This document shows positions 6,473 to 12,936 of a DNA stretch of 12,936 bases, piece after piece (within the stretch, counting starts at the first letter, position 1; each line of letters opens with the position of its first letter). The notes under the pieces were generated by a model. It ran no database searches and was not told where the DNA came from. It was given only the letters and a program-made list of their open reading frames with translations. A program made the translations under genes and the position numbers. Where the stretch lies: positions 1 through 12,936 of the forward strand of contig DAIDJT010000043.1 of assembly GCA_027451265.1 (NCBI GenBank), written 5' to 3'. Origin of the DNA: Bacteroidales bacterium. GTDB lineage: Bacteria > Bacteroidota > Bacteroidia > Bacteroidales > VadinHA17.

Positions 6473-6518
6473 AAGGGGGGGCTGCCATCGGGGGGGAGGG
6501 CAGCCCCCCCCCTTGTTT
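6473..6518. terminator. Shared terminator between converging M3 and SLC12-type genes
   Basis: The 5' arm AAGGGGGGGCTGCC (6473-6486) pairs with GGCAG (6499-6503), the C run (6504-6512) and TT (6513-6514), with a two-base C bulge. The loop is 6487-6498 and itself has seven G. On the + strand the stem is followed by GTTTTA; on the minus strand by TTGCAATC. It sits 21 bases after the M3 stop and just after the transporter stop on the other strand. Confidence 0.85.
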
Positions 6519-8743
6519 TACAGGATCTCCTTCTGATATTGTGAGTTCACGAAAAGGATCGTCCCGGCCTCGTCATACCCGCCCAGGATTGTCTCGCCGT
6601 TCTGCCTGAGCATCTCCGGCCTGAACCCTGTCATCACCAGCGCGGCGGTGGCTGATCTCTCATTGATAAGGCCCTTGACCGAACCGCCATGCGTGATCTC
6701 AATGATCTCAATATTGTTTTCTGTTATGGGCAGACGTCCGGAGGAAACAAGTTCCGAAAGGGCCTGCTGTGTCTCCCCTGACTGGCCGGGCTTGCACGTG
6801 CTGAAGACCTTGATGAACGACTTTTTCCAGTCAGGGTGACCTGCAATGATGAAACTCAGAAGTATGAGGAGGCTGGCGTTTTCAGGTTCGTTGAAATCGA
6901 TCCAGACATGTATCCCCTTGCTGTAGTTGATCTCCTTTGAGGCCGAGGCCAGCAGGCAGATATCAAAATCGCCTGCCTTGATCAGCCGCATGTTGTCAAT
7001 GATCTCTCCCAGGTTCTCGGGATTCTCCTTGTCGTATTCAAACACTGCCATATTGTTTTCCATCCCCGAGATACCGGGTACCTGCATAGCCTGAACAATT
7101 GCTGATGTGTAGGAGGGAGATATTATAGTATCAACATAAACATGGTTATGTGATGTCTCGTAAAGTTCGATAAGCCGTTCCAGTTCCTCCTTCGCCTGCT
7201 GGCTTGTAACCCTTGAGTAATAACCGTCAATCCGGTGAAGGTACGTTCCGAACCCATAGCTGTATGAAAGCCAGTTAAGAAGCCTGAATGCCCGTTCCCT
7301 TTTAAATGAGTCCTTTGAGATACAGATGACTCCCGGCCTCCATTCCCTGTCCTTGCGTTTACTCTCCGACTTCTGAAGGTAAACCTGGAGATTCCGGTTG
7401 ATCTGGAAGAGGACGTTGGCAAAGAGCGATTCCAGGCCGGTTCTGCTCTTATGGTAATGATTTATATATGAATACAGTATGATGATAAGGGTTGTTGCTG
7501 TCAGGGCATAGAGGGTGTTTATCCGGAACATCACAATTACTGCCACAACAAACCCCGTAAGTGACAGGTACCATTTGGACCTGAACGATGGCCTGTAGGA
7601 GGGTGATGACCCGAAATGGTTCAGGAATGAGATGAGGCACAGTGACCCGTATGTCACAAGAAAAAACATTGAGATTATCTCGGCCACAGCGTTCACATTG
7701 CCCAGTGCGACGAATGCGGAAGCTATCAGGAGGGTCACAATGGTTGCGTTCACAGGTTCGCCGTCACTGCTTCTTGCCGAGGAGAGCCACCTGTTCAGTC
7801 TCATGGAGGGGAACGAGGTGTCCTTTGCCAGTGCCTGCAGGGTCCGCGGGGCTACAAGCACAGATCCGAGGGCTGAAGAGAGGGTTGAGGCAGCGAGGCC
7901 CAGGGGGATAATGACAGCGCCTCCTATTGCAATCTTTCCCATAATCAGCTGGTCTTCGAGCATCTCCTCCGGTGAGGCTGAGACTGCAAGTTTCCAGATC
8001 ACCATCATATATACGAGCATGCCTGTCACCGTTGCCACGATTGTTCCCACCGGGATAGCCCTGGCAGGATTACGCAAATCCCCTGACAGGCCCACGCCTG
8101 CCGTCATCCCGGTAAAGGCCGGGAAACAGATTGCAAAGACGATGAAGAAGTCGCTCATGTTGCGTATATCCCTGACGGGTAGTTCTCCGGTTGCCAGGCT
8201 GCCATGGGCAGGCCGGCCCAAAAAGAAGAGGAGAAGGGCCGCAAACAGTATTGCAATAACCGCATAGAGCATCTTCATTCCGGTGCCGGAACCCTTACGC
8301 AGGATCACCAGCCCGAGCACCAGCGTTGCCGGCAGGCTTATCACCTGCCGCGGAAGTACGACCGAGAAACGTCCGGCGACGAAATTGAAAAAGAATTCAA
8401 ATGCCTCGGTAAAGGCGATAATGTAAAATGCGACGCTTATTGCCTGCGACATAAAGAGGGCAAAGCCGATGGTGGCCCCGATGTTTAGGCCGAATGACCT
8501 GGATATGATGAAGTATTCACCTCCGCCTTCTACCCTCTTGTTGGTAGCCAGTTCCGAAATGGCCAGTGCCGTAGGTATTGTCACGGCATGTCCCATCACT
8601 ATTATCAGCATGGTGCCCCAGAACCCGAGGGTGCCAACTGCGAATCCGAAGCGCAGGAACAGGATGGCTCCGAGTATGGTTGAAATGGCCGTGAAATAGA
8701 CAGGGGCCGTTCCGAATTTCCGTTTTGTGACAGTCGCTTCCAC
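6518..8743 (-). CDS. SLC12-type cation-chloride cotransporter (APC superfamily)
   Basis: A 741-residue inner-membrane protein with about 12 membrane segments (residues 12-427) and a soluble C-terminal domain of about 310 residues, the plan of eukaryotic NKCC/NCC/KCC proteins. Signature stretches are ELATN with GGGEYFIISRSFG (73-85), FPAFTGMTAG (207-216), SGDLRNP (220-226), TLSSALGS with APRTLQALAKD (287-308) and FFLVTYG (360-366). From memory of NKCC1 structures, the TM8 serine pair of the Na+ site aligns with S289/S290; the K+ site Tyr, Pro and Thr align with Y107, P208 and T211; a chloride-site Tyr aligns with Y365. This predicts Na+- (and perhaps K+-) coupled chloride transport and not a KCC-like mode. 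The start is GTG at 8743; no in-frame ATG lies upstream and the first downstream Met falls inside the membrane region. It is divergent from rlmN. An amino-acid permease is the alternative but fits less well. Confidence 0.9.
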   Translation of the reverse strand: MEATVTKRKFGTAPVYFTAISTILGAILFLRFGFAVGTLGFWGTMLIIVMGHAVTIPTALAISELATNKRVEGGGEYFIISRSFGLNIGATIGFALFMSQAISVAFYIIAFTEAFEFFFNFVAGRFSVVLPRQVISLPATLVLGLVILRKGSGTGMKMLYAVIAILFAALLLFFLGRPAHGSLATGELPVRDIRNMSDFFIVFAICFPAFTGMTAGVGLSGDLRNPARAIPVGTIVATVTGMLVYMMVIWKLAVSASPEEMLEDQLIMGKIAIGGAVIIPLGLAASTLSSALGSVLVAPRTLQALAKDTSFPSMRLNRWLSSARSSDGEPVNATIVTLLIASAFVALGNVNAVAEIISMFFLVTYGSLCLISFLNHFGSSPSYRPSFRSKWYLSLTGFVVAVIVMFRINTLYALTATTLIIILYSYINHYHKSRTGLESLFANVLFQINRNLQVYLQKSESKRKDREWRPGVICISKDSFKRERAFRLLNWLSYSYGFGTYLHRIDGYYSRVTSQQAKEELERLIELYETSHNHVYVDTIISPSYTSAIVQAMQVPGISGMENNMAVFEYDKENPENLGEIIDNMRLIKAGDFDICLLASASKEINYSKGIHVWIDFNEPENASLLILLSFIIAGHPDWKKSFIKVFSTCKPGQSGETQQALSELVSSGRLPITENNIEIIEITHGGSVKGLINERSATAALVMTGFRPEMLRQNGETILGGYDEAGTILFVNSQYQKEIL

Positions 8744-8804
8744 CGGTACGCGTTTAATAGTCAGGCAAAGATTCTTTTTGCATGATAAAGATGTAAAAAA
8801 AAGC

Positions 8805-8830
8805 TTGAAAGGAGTAAATTAATATCTTTA
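8805..8830 (+). promoter_or_regulatory. Weak promoter candidate for the rlmN cluster
   Basis: TATCTTTA at 8823-8830 matches TAnnTTTG at seven of eight informative or free positions. TTG at 8805-8807 is only 15 bases upstream, shorter than the usual gap of about 20. Its position 20 bases before the rlmN ATG is right. It is the best candidate in the 106-base divergent gap, but weak. Confidence 0.35.
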
Positions 8831-8849
8831 TATCGAGGCCAGAACCATT

Positions 8850-9890
8850 ATGTACCAGGAAACGGTTGCAGGATCAGATCTGACGGAGATAGAGGAGTTC
8901 CTAGGGAGGCTTGGACTTGACACTCGTCATTCGCGAAGGCTCCTTTACTGGGTCTACAGGCGGGGTATTAAGTCGTTTGAGGAGATTAATGACATCCCTT
9001 TAAAATCACTGCGTGTTTTATCGGAAAATGCGGTCACGGGCCTGAGTTCCCCGGTGACATCGGAGGTCTCCTCTGACGGTTCGGAAAAGTATCTTTTCAC
9101 CACTCCGGGCGGTCTGATCCATGAAACTGTCTGGCTCCCTGACGGCAAACGGCGCACGGTATGTGTTTCAGTTCAGTCGGGATGCCGGATGGGCTGCCGC
9201 TTTTGTGCCACGGGTAAGAACGGGTGGCGGGGTGATCTGACGGCAGGTGAGATAATCAACCAGGTGGTAAGCCTCCCGCACGAAGTCACTCATATTGTCA
9301 TGATGGGCATGGGTGAGCCGGGAGACAATATTGATCAGGTGATACGTGCCTGCCGTATACTTACTGCCGAGTGGGGCCTGGCAGCCGGAAGAAGCAGAGT
9401 CACCGTCTCTACCGTGGGGGTGACACCGTCAGTGCTACGGCTGCTCGGTGAGACTGAGTGCAATATTACCCTCAGTCTTCATTCACCTTTCCCTGACGAA
9501 CGGCGTTCGGTCATTCCGGCCGAGGCACGATGGCCGTTCACTGAGACGCTTTCTTTGCTTAAGCAATATGACAACCGGATCAGAAGGCGTTTTACCGTTG
9601 CATATGTAATGATTGAAGGAAAGAATGATTCGCAGAGACACCTGGACGAGCTGAAGAAGCTTCTTGGCGGCACCGGCATAAGGGTGAACCTGCTTCCTTA
9701 CCATCCTTTTGATGAGGATGATGCCCGAAGCTCTGACATGCCGGTAATGATGCGGTTCAAGCATGAGCTTGTGACATCCGGCATTGGTGCTTCGGTAAGG
9801 AAGTCAAGGGGAGCAGACATTGCGGCCGCCTGCGGAATGCTGTCGGCGAAAAGCAGATCCGGGGTTAAAAGAGAGAATAGTTTAAACTGA
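8850..9890 (+). CDS. rlmN: 23S rRNA (adenine2503-C2) methyltransferase RlmN, radical SAM
   Basis: A 346-residue cytoplasmic radical SAM enzyme of the RlmN/Cfr family, predicted to methylate C2 of A2503 in 23S rRNA (and A37 of some tRNAs). The iron-sulfur cluster motif CxxxCxxC is C112, C116, C119. The two further catalytic cysteines of the family are C105 (RTVCVS) and C328 in DIAAACGML, the methyl-carrying one. SLHSPFPDERR with PAE, and RGADIAAACGML, match the Bacteroides form of RlmN as I remember it, and this argues for RlmN over Cfr. One oddity is GMGEPGDN at 153-160, where the usual residue after Pro is Leu. The GH20 lipoprotein gene starts 5 bases after the stop, so the two are almost certainly co-transcribed. 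Confidence 0.9.
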   Translation: MYQETVAGSDLTEIEEFLGRLGLDTRHSRRLLYWVYRRGIKSFEEINDIPLKSLRVLSENAVTGLSSPVTSEVSSDGSEKYLFTTPGGLIHETVWLPDGKRRTVCVSVQSGCRMGCRFCATGKNGWRGDLTAGEIINQVVSLPHEVTHIVMMGMGEPGDNIDQVIRACRILTAEWGLAAGRSRVTVSTVGVTPSVLRLLGETECNITLSLHSPFPDERRSVIPAEARWPFTETLSLLKQYDNRIRRRFTVAYVMIEGKNDSQRHLDELKKLLGGTGIRVNLLPYHPFDEDDARSSDMPVMMRFKHELVTSGIGASVRKSRGADIAAACGMLSAKSRSGVKRENSLN

Positions 9891-9895
9891 ATTAT

Positions 9896-11560
9896 ATGAA
9901 AGGAATACCGTTGACAGCACTTTTGGTTATTATTACTTTTGCCGGCTGCGGCAAAAAAGAGGAGAACATGCCTGAGAAATACTCAATAATACCCAAACCG
10001 GTGGAACTGGTCATGGCAAGGGGAAACTTCCTCATTGACAGCAAGACAGAGCTTACAGTCTATCCGCTCAGTGACGAGATAACCCGGGTGGCCGGCTTCC
10101 TTGCCGGGATGCTGAGAAAAAGTGCTTCCGTTCCTTTACCCGTCAGTGAAGGGGCAAGGGAAGGAAGAAACAGGATAGTAATGGTGATTGATACTGCGGC
10201 TTCGGACAGCCCGGAAGGATATACTCTTTTGGTTACGGGGAGGAATATTGTACTGAAATCGCCGACGCCGTCCGGACTGTTCAGGGGTGTTCAGACAATC
10301 AGGCAGCTGCTTCCTCCCGAGGCAGAGACGGAAGGCGGGCTGACAGCCGGGGTGGCTGCGGAAGTGCCGTCGTGCTATATTTCTGATTATCCGCGGTTCA
10401 GCTATCGAGGCATGCACCTTGATGTATGCCGGCACTTTTTCACGGTTGATGAAGTGAAGCGTTATATTGATATCCTTGCCCTGCATAAATTCAATACGTT
10501 CCACTGGCACCTGACGGATGACCAGGGCTGGAGGATCGAGATAAAGAAATATCCTGAACTGACAGTCACAGGTTCGCAGAGAAAGGAGACTCTCATCGGT
10601 CATGGCGGGCGTCCTCCCTTCACATATGACGGAACGCCTCACGGAGGTTATTACACCCAGGAACAGGCGAGGGAAATTGTAAAGTATGCTGCTGAAAGAT
10701 ATATAACCGTTATCCCGGAGATTGAGATGCCGGGTCATGCAGTGGCGGCCATTGCCTCTTACCCGTGGCTGTCATGTACGGGTAACAGGCTCAATGTGCA
10801 GACAAGGTGGGGTGTGTTTGATGATGTCTTCTGCGCAGGGCGCGATACTGTATTTGCCTTCCTGGAGGATGTGCTTGACGAGGTGGCAGATATATTCCCG
10901 TCGGATTATATTCATATTGGTGGCGACGAGTGCCCGAAGGTGAGATGGGAGAACTGTCCAGCCTGCCAGAAGAGGATCAGGGAGGAGGGACTTGAGGATG
11001 AGCGCGAGCTTCAGAGCTGGTTTGTTACCCGAATGGAGAAGTATCTCAATTCAAAGGGGAAACGAATCATCGGCTGGGATGAAATCCTTGAAGGCGGACT
11101 TGCCCCTGAGGCTACTGTTATGTCATGGAGGGGCATCAACGGGGGAATTGAAGCTGCCAGGATGGGACATGATGCAATAATGACCCCAACCAGCTTTGCT
11201 TACCTCGATTATTACCAGGGTGAGCCCGGGGGTGAGCCTCTGGCAATAGGAGGATATGTGCCGCTCGAAAAGGTTTACTCATTTGAGCCTTTGCCCGCAG
11301 AACTGACGCCGGATGAACAGAAACACATACTGGGCTTTCAGGGCAATCTCTGGACCGAATACATATCCACCATTTCACATCTTGAATACATGGCTTTCCC
11401 GAGAGCGTTCGCCGTAGCGGAGACAGGCTGGACACCGGCGCTTAAAAAGGACTTCGAGGAGTTCCTCTCCAGGTTGGAGGTGCTTAAAAAGAGGTATGAT
11501 CTTATGAAAATCAACTATTTCAAAGGTGACTACCGGGATCTGCGCGGGCAGGCAGAATAA
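9896..11560 (+). CDS. GH20 beta-N-acetylhexosaminidase, lipoprotein
   Basis: A 554-residue lipoprotein: signal peptide MKGIPLTALLVIITFAGC with the lipid-carrying Cys at residue 18, a GH20b-type N-terminal domain (about 28-160), then the GH20 barrel (about 163-510). It should release terminal beta-linked GlcNAc or GalNAc by substrate-assisted catalysis. The catalytic pair is D344-E345 in HIGGDE. Other family residues are R171 (YRGMHLD), H205 and D208-D209 (HWHLTDDQGW), H281 (EMPGH), W411 (MSWRG), YLDYYQ at 436-441 and W486 (GNLWTE). No carbohydrate-binding or discoidin domain follows the barrel, so this is the short form of the family. It is likely held in the outer membrane or periplasm and acts on glycoprotein glycans, chitin fragments or peptidoglycan pieces. 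It is tightly linked to rlmN upstream and to the PAS-LuxR gene 17 bases downstream. Confidence 0.96.
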   Translation: MKGIPLTALLVIITFAGCGKKEENMPEKYSIIPKPVELVMARGNFLIDSKTELTVYPLSDEITRVAGFLAGMLRKSASVPLPVSEGAREGRNRIVMVIDTAASDSPEGYTLLVTGRNIVLKSPTPSGLFRGVQTIRQLLPPEAETEGGLTAGVAAEVPSCYISDYPRFSYRGMHLDVCRHFFTVDEVKRYIDILALHKFNTFHWHLTDDQGWRIEIKKYPELTVTGSQRKETLIGHGGRPPFTYDGTPHGGYYTQEQAREIVKYAAERYITVIPEIEMPGHAVAAIASYPWLSCTGNRLNVQTRWGVFDDVFCAGRDTVFAFLEDVLDEVADIFPSDYIHIGGDECPKVRWENCPACQKRIREEGLEDERELQSWFVTRMEKYLNSKGKRIIGWDEILEGGLAPEATVMSWRGINGGIEAARMGHDAIMTPTSFAYLDYYQGEPGGEPLAIGGYVPLEKVYSFEPLPAELTPDEQKHILGFQGNLWTEYISTISHLEYMAFPRAFAVAETGWTPALKKDFEEFLSRLEVLKKRYDLMKINYFKGDYRDLRGQAE

Positions 11561-11577
11561 GACAATTGAGTTATTTC

Positions 11578-12372
11578 ATGAAAAAACAGGCAGAACCAAC
11601 AGCAATGGAACCATCGGATATTGAAGCGAAGACGCCGGGAGCAGAGTCATGGGAAAAACTGTTCCTGGAAACACTTGGCAGGTCGTCACGCAAACCCTTC
11701 AGTGGAACAATCAAGGTATGTGACCAGGTCCTCGAACTTTTTGACAGTGCCAACCAGTTCTTTTACCTGTCTGATTATTCAAGCCTTAGAATGCTGTATG
11801 TCAGCCCGAATATTTTTCATGTGCTCGGTTTCCAACCGCATGAATTTGATTTCCGGACGCTGTTTGAGATGATTCACCCTGACGACCGGAAGCCTGTATT
11901 CGAGGTGGCAAAGATGGTACTGAACAGGGAGATGACCTATATCTCGGGTAACACAGACAGGCATGTGGTTCTTTACATGTCATACAGGGGTGCCAGGAAG
12001 AGCGGCAGGTACAGCAGAATTTCGCTGACTATCTCGCGGCATATAGATCCTGTCGGAGGAGTATATGATATGGGAGTGATCCGTGACATAACGCATGTTC
12101 GGTGCGGCACGAGGGTCAATTTTGCACTGCTTGGTAGAAGGCCCATAGGGGAGCTGCCGGCGATTATTCCCGATGGAGGGAACACTATATCCAAAAGGGA
12201 ACAGGAGATAATTTATTACATATCAATGGGATACTCAAGCAGGAAGATTGCCTGCGAACTGAATCTCAGCGAGCACACGGTCAACACACACCGCAAGAAT
12301 ATCCTCAGGAAAACCGGTACGCGGAACCTTGTTGATATGCTGTTATATGCGGCAACAAACGGCATCATTTAA
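11578..12372 (+). CDS. PAS domain LuxR-type transcriptional regulator
   Basis: A 264-residue cytoplasmic DNA-binding protein. A PAS fold spans about residues 56-171 (FFYLSDYSSLRMLYVSPN, the IHPDD motif, then GVIRDITH at its end). A LuxR/GerE helix-turn-helix covers about 203-260 (SKREQEIIYYISMG, SSRKIACELNLSEHTVNTH). There is no response-receiver domain, transmembrane segment or kinase, so it probably senses a ligand or redox state through PAS or responds to a partner. No heme- or flavin-binding residues can be named with confidence. The ATG at 11578 is preferred; a TTG in frame at 11566 would add four residues. Its place directly behind the GH20 gene suggests regulation of this cluster or of sugar use, but that is inference. 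Confidence 0.9.
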   Translation: MKKQAEPTAMEPSDIEAKTPGAESWEKLFLETLGRSSRKPFSGTIKVCDQVLELFDSANQFFYLSDYSSLRMLYVSPNIFHVLGFQPHEFDFRTLFEMIHPDDRKPVFEVAKMVLNREMTYISGNTDRHVVLYMSYRGARKSGRYSRISLTISRHIDPVGGVYDMGVIRDITHVRCGTRVNFALLGRRPIGELPAIIPDGGNTISKREQEIIYYISMGYSSRKIACELNLSEHTVNTHRKNILRKTGTRNLVDMLLYAATNGII

Positions 12373-12483
12373 AAATACCCAAAAATGGGTATTGCCAGAA
12401 AAAAATGGTCTCCTTAGTTTTGCCATGCAAGCAGAATAACAGAGGAGTTTAAGGATTAGTGTTTTTTAGATTCCCCGTTTCCT

Positions 12484-12524
12484 CTCTCCGGCTTACAATG
12501 GTACTTCTTTTTTTGCCGGAAGAG
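12484..12524. repeat. Imperfect inverted repeat in the LuxR/GNAT gap
   Basis: CTCTCCGGC (12484-12492) faces GCCGGAAGAG (12515-12524), complementary except for one extra A. The 22-base loop ends in a run of eight T. It lies upstream of the clear terminator at 12530 and might fold in the 3' end of the LuxR transcript. Nothing else coding is visible in 12373-12556. Confidence 0.4.
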
Positions 12525-12529
12525 ATAAT

Positions 12530-12564
12530 AATACTGCCCATCCCCCTGGGCAGTATTTATTTTT
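12530..12564. terminator. Bidirectional terminator between PAS-LuxR and GNAT genes
   Basis: AATACTGCCC (12530-12539) pairs perfectly with GGGCAGTATT (12548-12557) around an 8-base loop, followed on the + strand by TATTTTTG. This should end the rlmN-GH20-LuxR transcript. On the minus strand the stem begins within the GNAT stop codon (12559-12557) and the T tract is weaker (ATTATTATC). Confidence 0.88.
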
Positions 12565-12936
12565 GCTTATTGATAAGCTGCAGGAGATGTTCGGTTTCGT
12601 AGCCACCGGTCACCCTTATCCATTCCTTACGGCTGCCACAGATGACGAAGCCGTGACCGGTGAATAGATGCTTGCTTTCGGAGTTGTTATCCAGTATGTT
12701 GCACCAGAGCTGATGCAGCCCGAGCGTATCGAAGGCATAACTGATGAGGCAGGTAAGTGCGGCTGAAGCGTAACCTCTTTTCCTGTCTGCCGGATCGGCT
12801 ATCAGGATTCCCACGCCTGCTCTTTTGTGGTAGTGATCGAAATCATAAAGGTCAATGGTCCCGATGGTCCGTTCACCTGGCAATACCTCAATCATGAGCC
12901 GGAGCTGCCCGGTCTCGTATATGCTTTTCCGGGAAC
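12557..12936 (-). CDS. GNAT family N-acetyltransferase, SpeG/RimL-like (5' end outside window)
   Basis: The minus-strand frame stays open to the right edge: residues SRKSIYETGQLRL precede the ATG at 12895, and since they fit the family, the true start lies beyond the window. The visible part is the C-terminal two thirds of a GNAT fold. It includes IGTIDLYDFD, AGVGILI followed by the acetyl-CoA loop RKRGYASAAL, then LGLHQLWCNILDNNSESKHLF and GHGFVICGSRKEW, ending with LLQLINKQK. These resemble spermidine acetyltransferase SpeG and related RimL/RimJ enzymes, which acetylate polyamines or protein N-termini with acetyl-CoA in the cytoplasm. The substrate is not decided by what is visible. Its stop overlaps the terminator hairpin shared with the PAS-LuxR gene. 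Confidence 0.88.
   Translation of the reverse strand, partial: SRKSIYETGQLRLMIEVLPGERTIGTIDLYDFDHYHKRAGVGILIADPADRKRGYASAALTCLISYAFDTLGLHQLWCNILDNNSESKHLFTGHGFVICGSRKEWIRVTGGYETEHLLQLINKQK

Noticed and set aside
7632..8267. Plus-strand open frame (211 codons) inside the SLC12-type gene
   Set aside because: It is antisense to conserved membrane segments, and its translation shows no domain or sensible start context.
9893..9950. Cfr-type resistance methyltransferase instead of RlmN upstream of the GH20 gene
   Set aside because: The motif wording around SLHSPFPDERR and RGADIAAACGML follows Bacteroides RlmN, and the context is chromosomal with no mobile element.
10136..10738. Minus-strand open frame (200 codons) inside the GH20 gene
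   Set aside because: It overlaps the conserved GH20 barrel and has no recognisable features.
12374..12393. Hairpin AATACCC/GGGTATT right after the PAS-LuxR stop
   Set aside because: It has a 7-bp stem but is followed by GCCAGAAAAAAA with no T tract, and a far better terminator lies at 12530. It may be a minor RNA stem only.

Overview
The window looks like a chromosomal segment of a Bacteroidota (class Bacteroidia) organism. The evidence is a type IX secretion (T9SS) C-terminal sorting domain, promoters of the Bacteroidetes form TTG-N20-TAnnTTTG, the near absence of Shine-Dalgarno sequences before the starts, an RlmN with the wording typical of Bacteroides, and a CfiA/CcrA-like subclass B1 metallo-beta-lactamase. 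No transposase, integrase, tRNA, rRNA, CRISPR array or phage gene is visible.

Layout. From 1 to 3576 the genes are on the + strand: the 3' part of the B1 metallo-beta-lactamase, an extended RsgA-type GTPase 9 bases after it, a 98-bp minisatellite with a 7-base period, a cytoplasmic M28 metallopeptidase, and an exported isochorismatase-fold hydrolase. From 3577 to 3718 there is a 43-bp tandem repeat and a strong minus-strand terminator. A very small minus-strand gene (3719-4099) encodes little more than a signal peptide and a T9SS sorting domain. A 213-base (or longer) divergent promoter region separates it from a lipoprotein M3 oligopeptidase on the + strand (4358-6451). That gene converges on a minus-strand SLC12-type cation-chloride cotransporter (6518-8743), and both share a G/C-run hairpin terminator. 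From 8850 a tight + strand cluster reads rlmN, a GH20 beta-hexosaminidase lipoprotein, and a PAS-LuxR regulator. It converges on a minus-strand GNAT acetyltransferase that runs off the right edge.

How the genes fit together. Most are conserved housekeeping or nutrient-processing genes: two peptidases (M28, M3), a surface or periplasmic hexosaminidase, ribosome assembly and modification (RsgA, RlmN), and an ion cotransporter. The PAS-LuxR gene lies 17 bases behind the GH20 gene, so its product may tune glycan or cell-wall sugar use, but nothing in the sequence proves that.

I do not see a clear new multi-gene system. The points most worth a second look are the sorting-domain-only T9SS protein and its palindrome-covered promoter, the intact CfiA-like carbapenemase-type active site, the SLC12 transporter that keeps the Na+ and K+ site residues of NKCC-type proteins, and two unusual repeat structures (7-bp and 43-bp periods).
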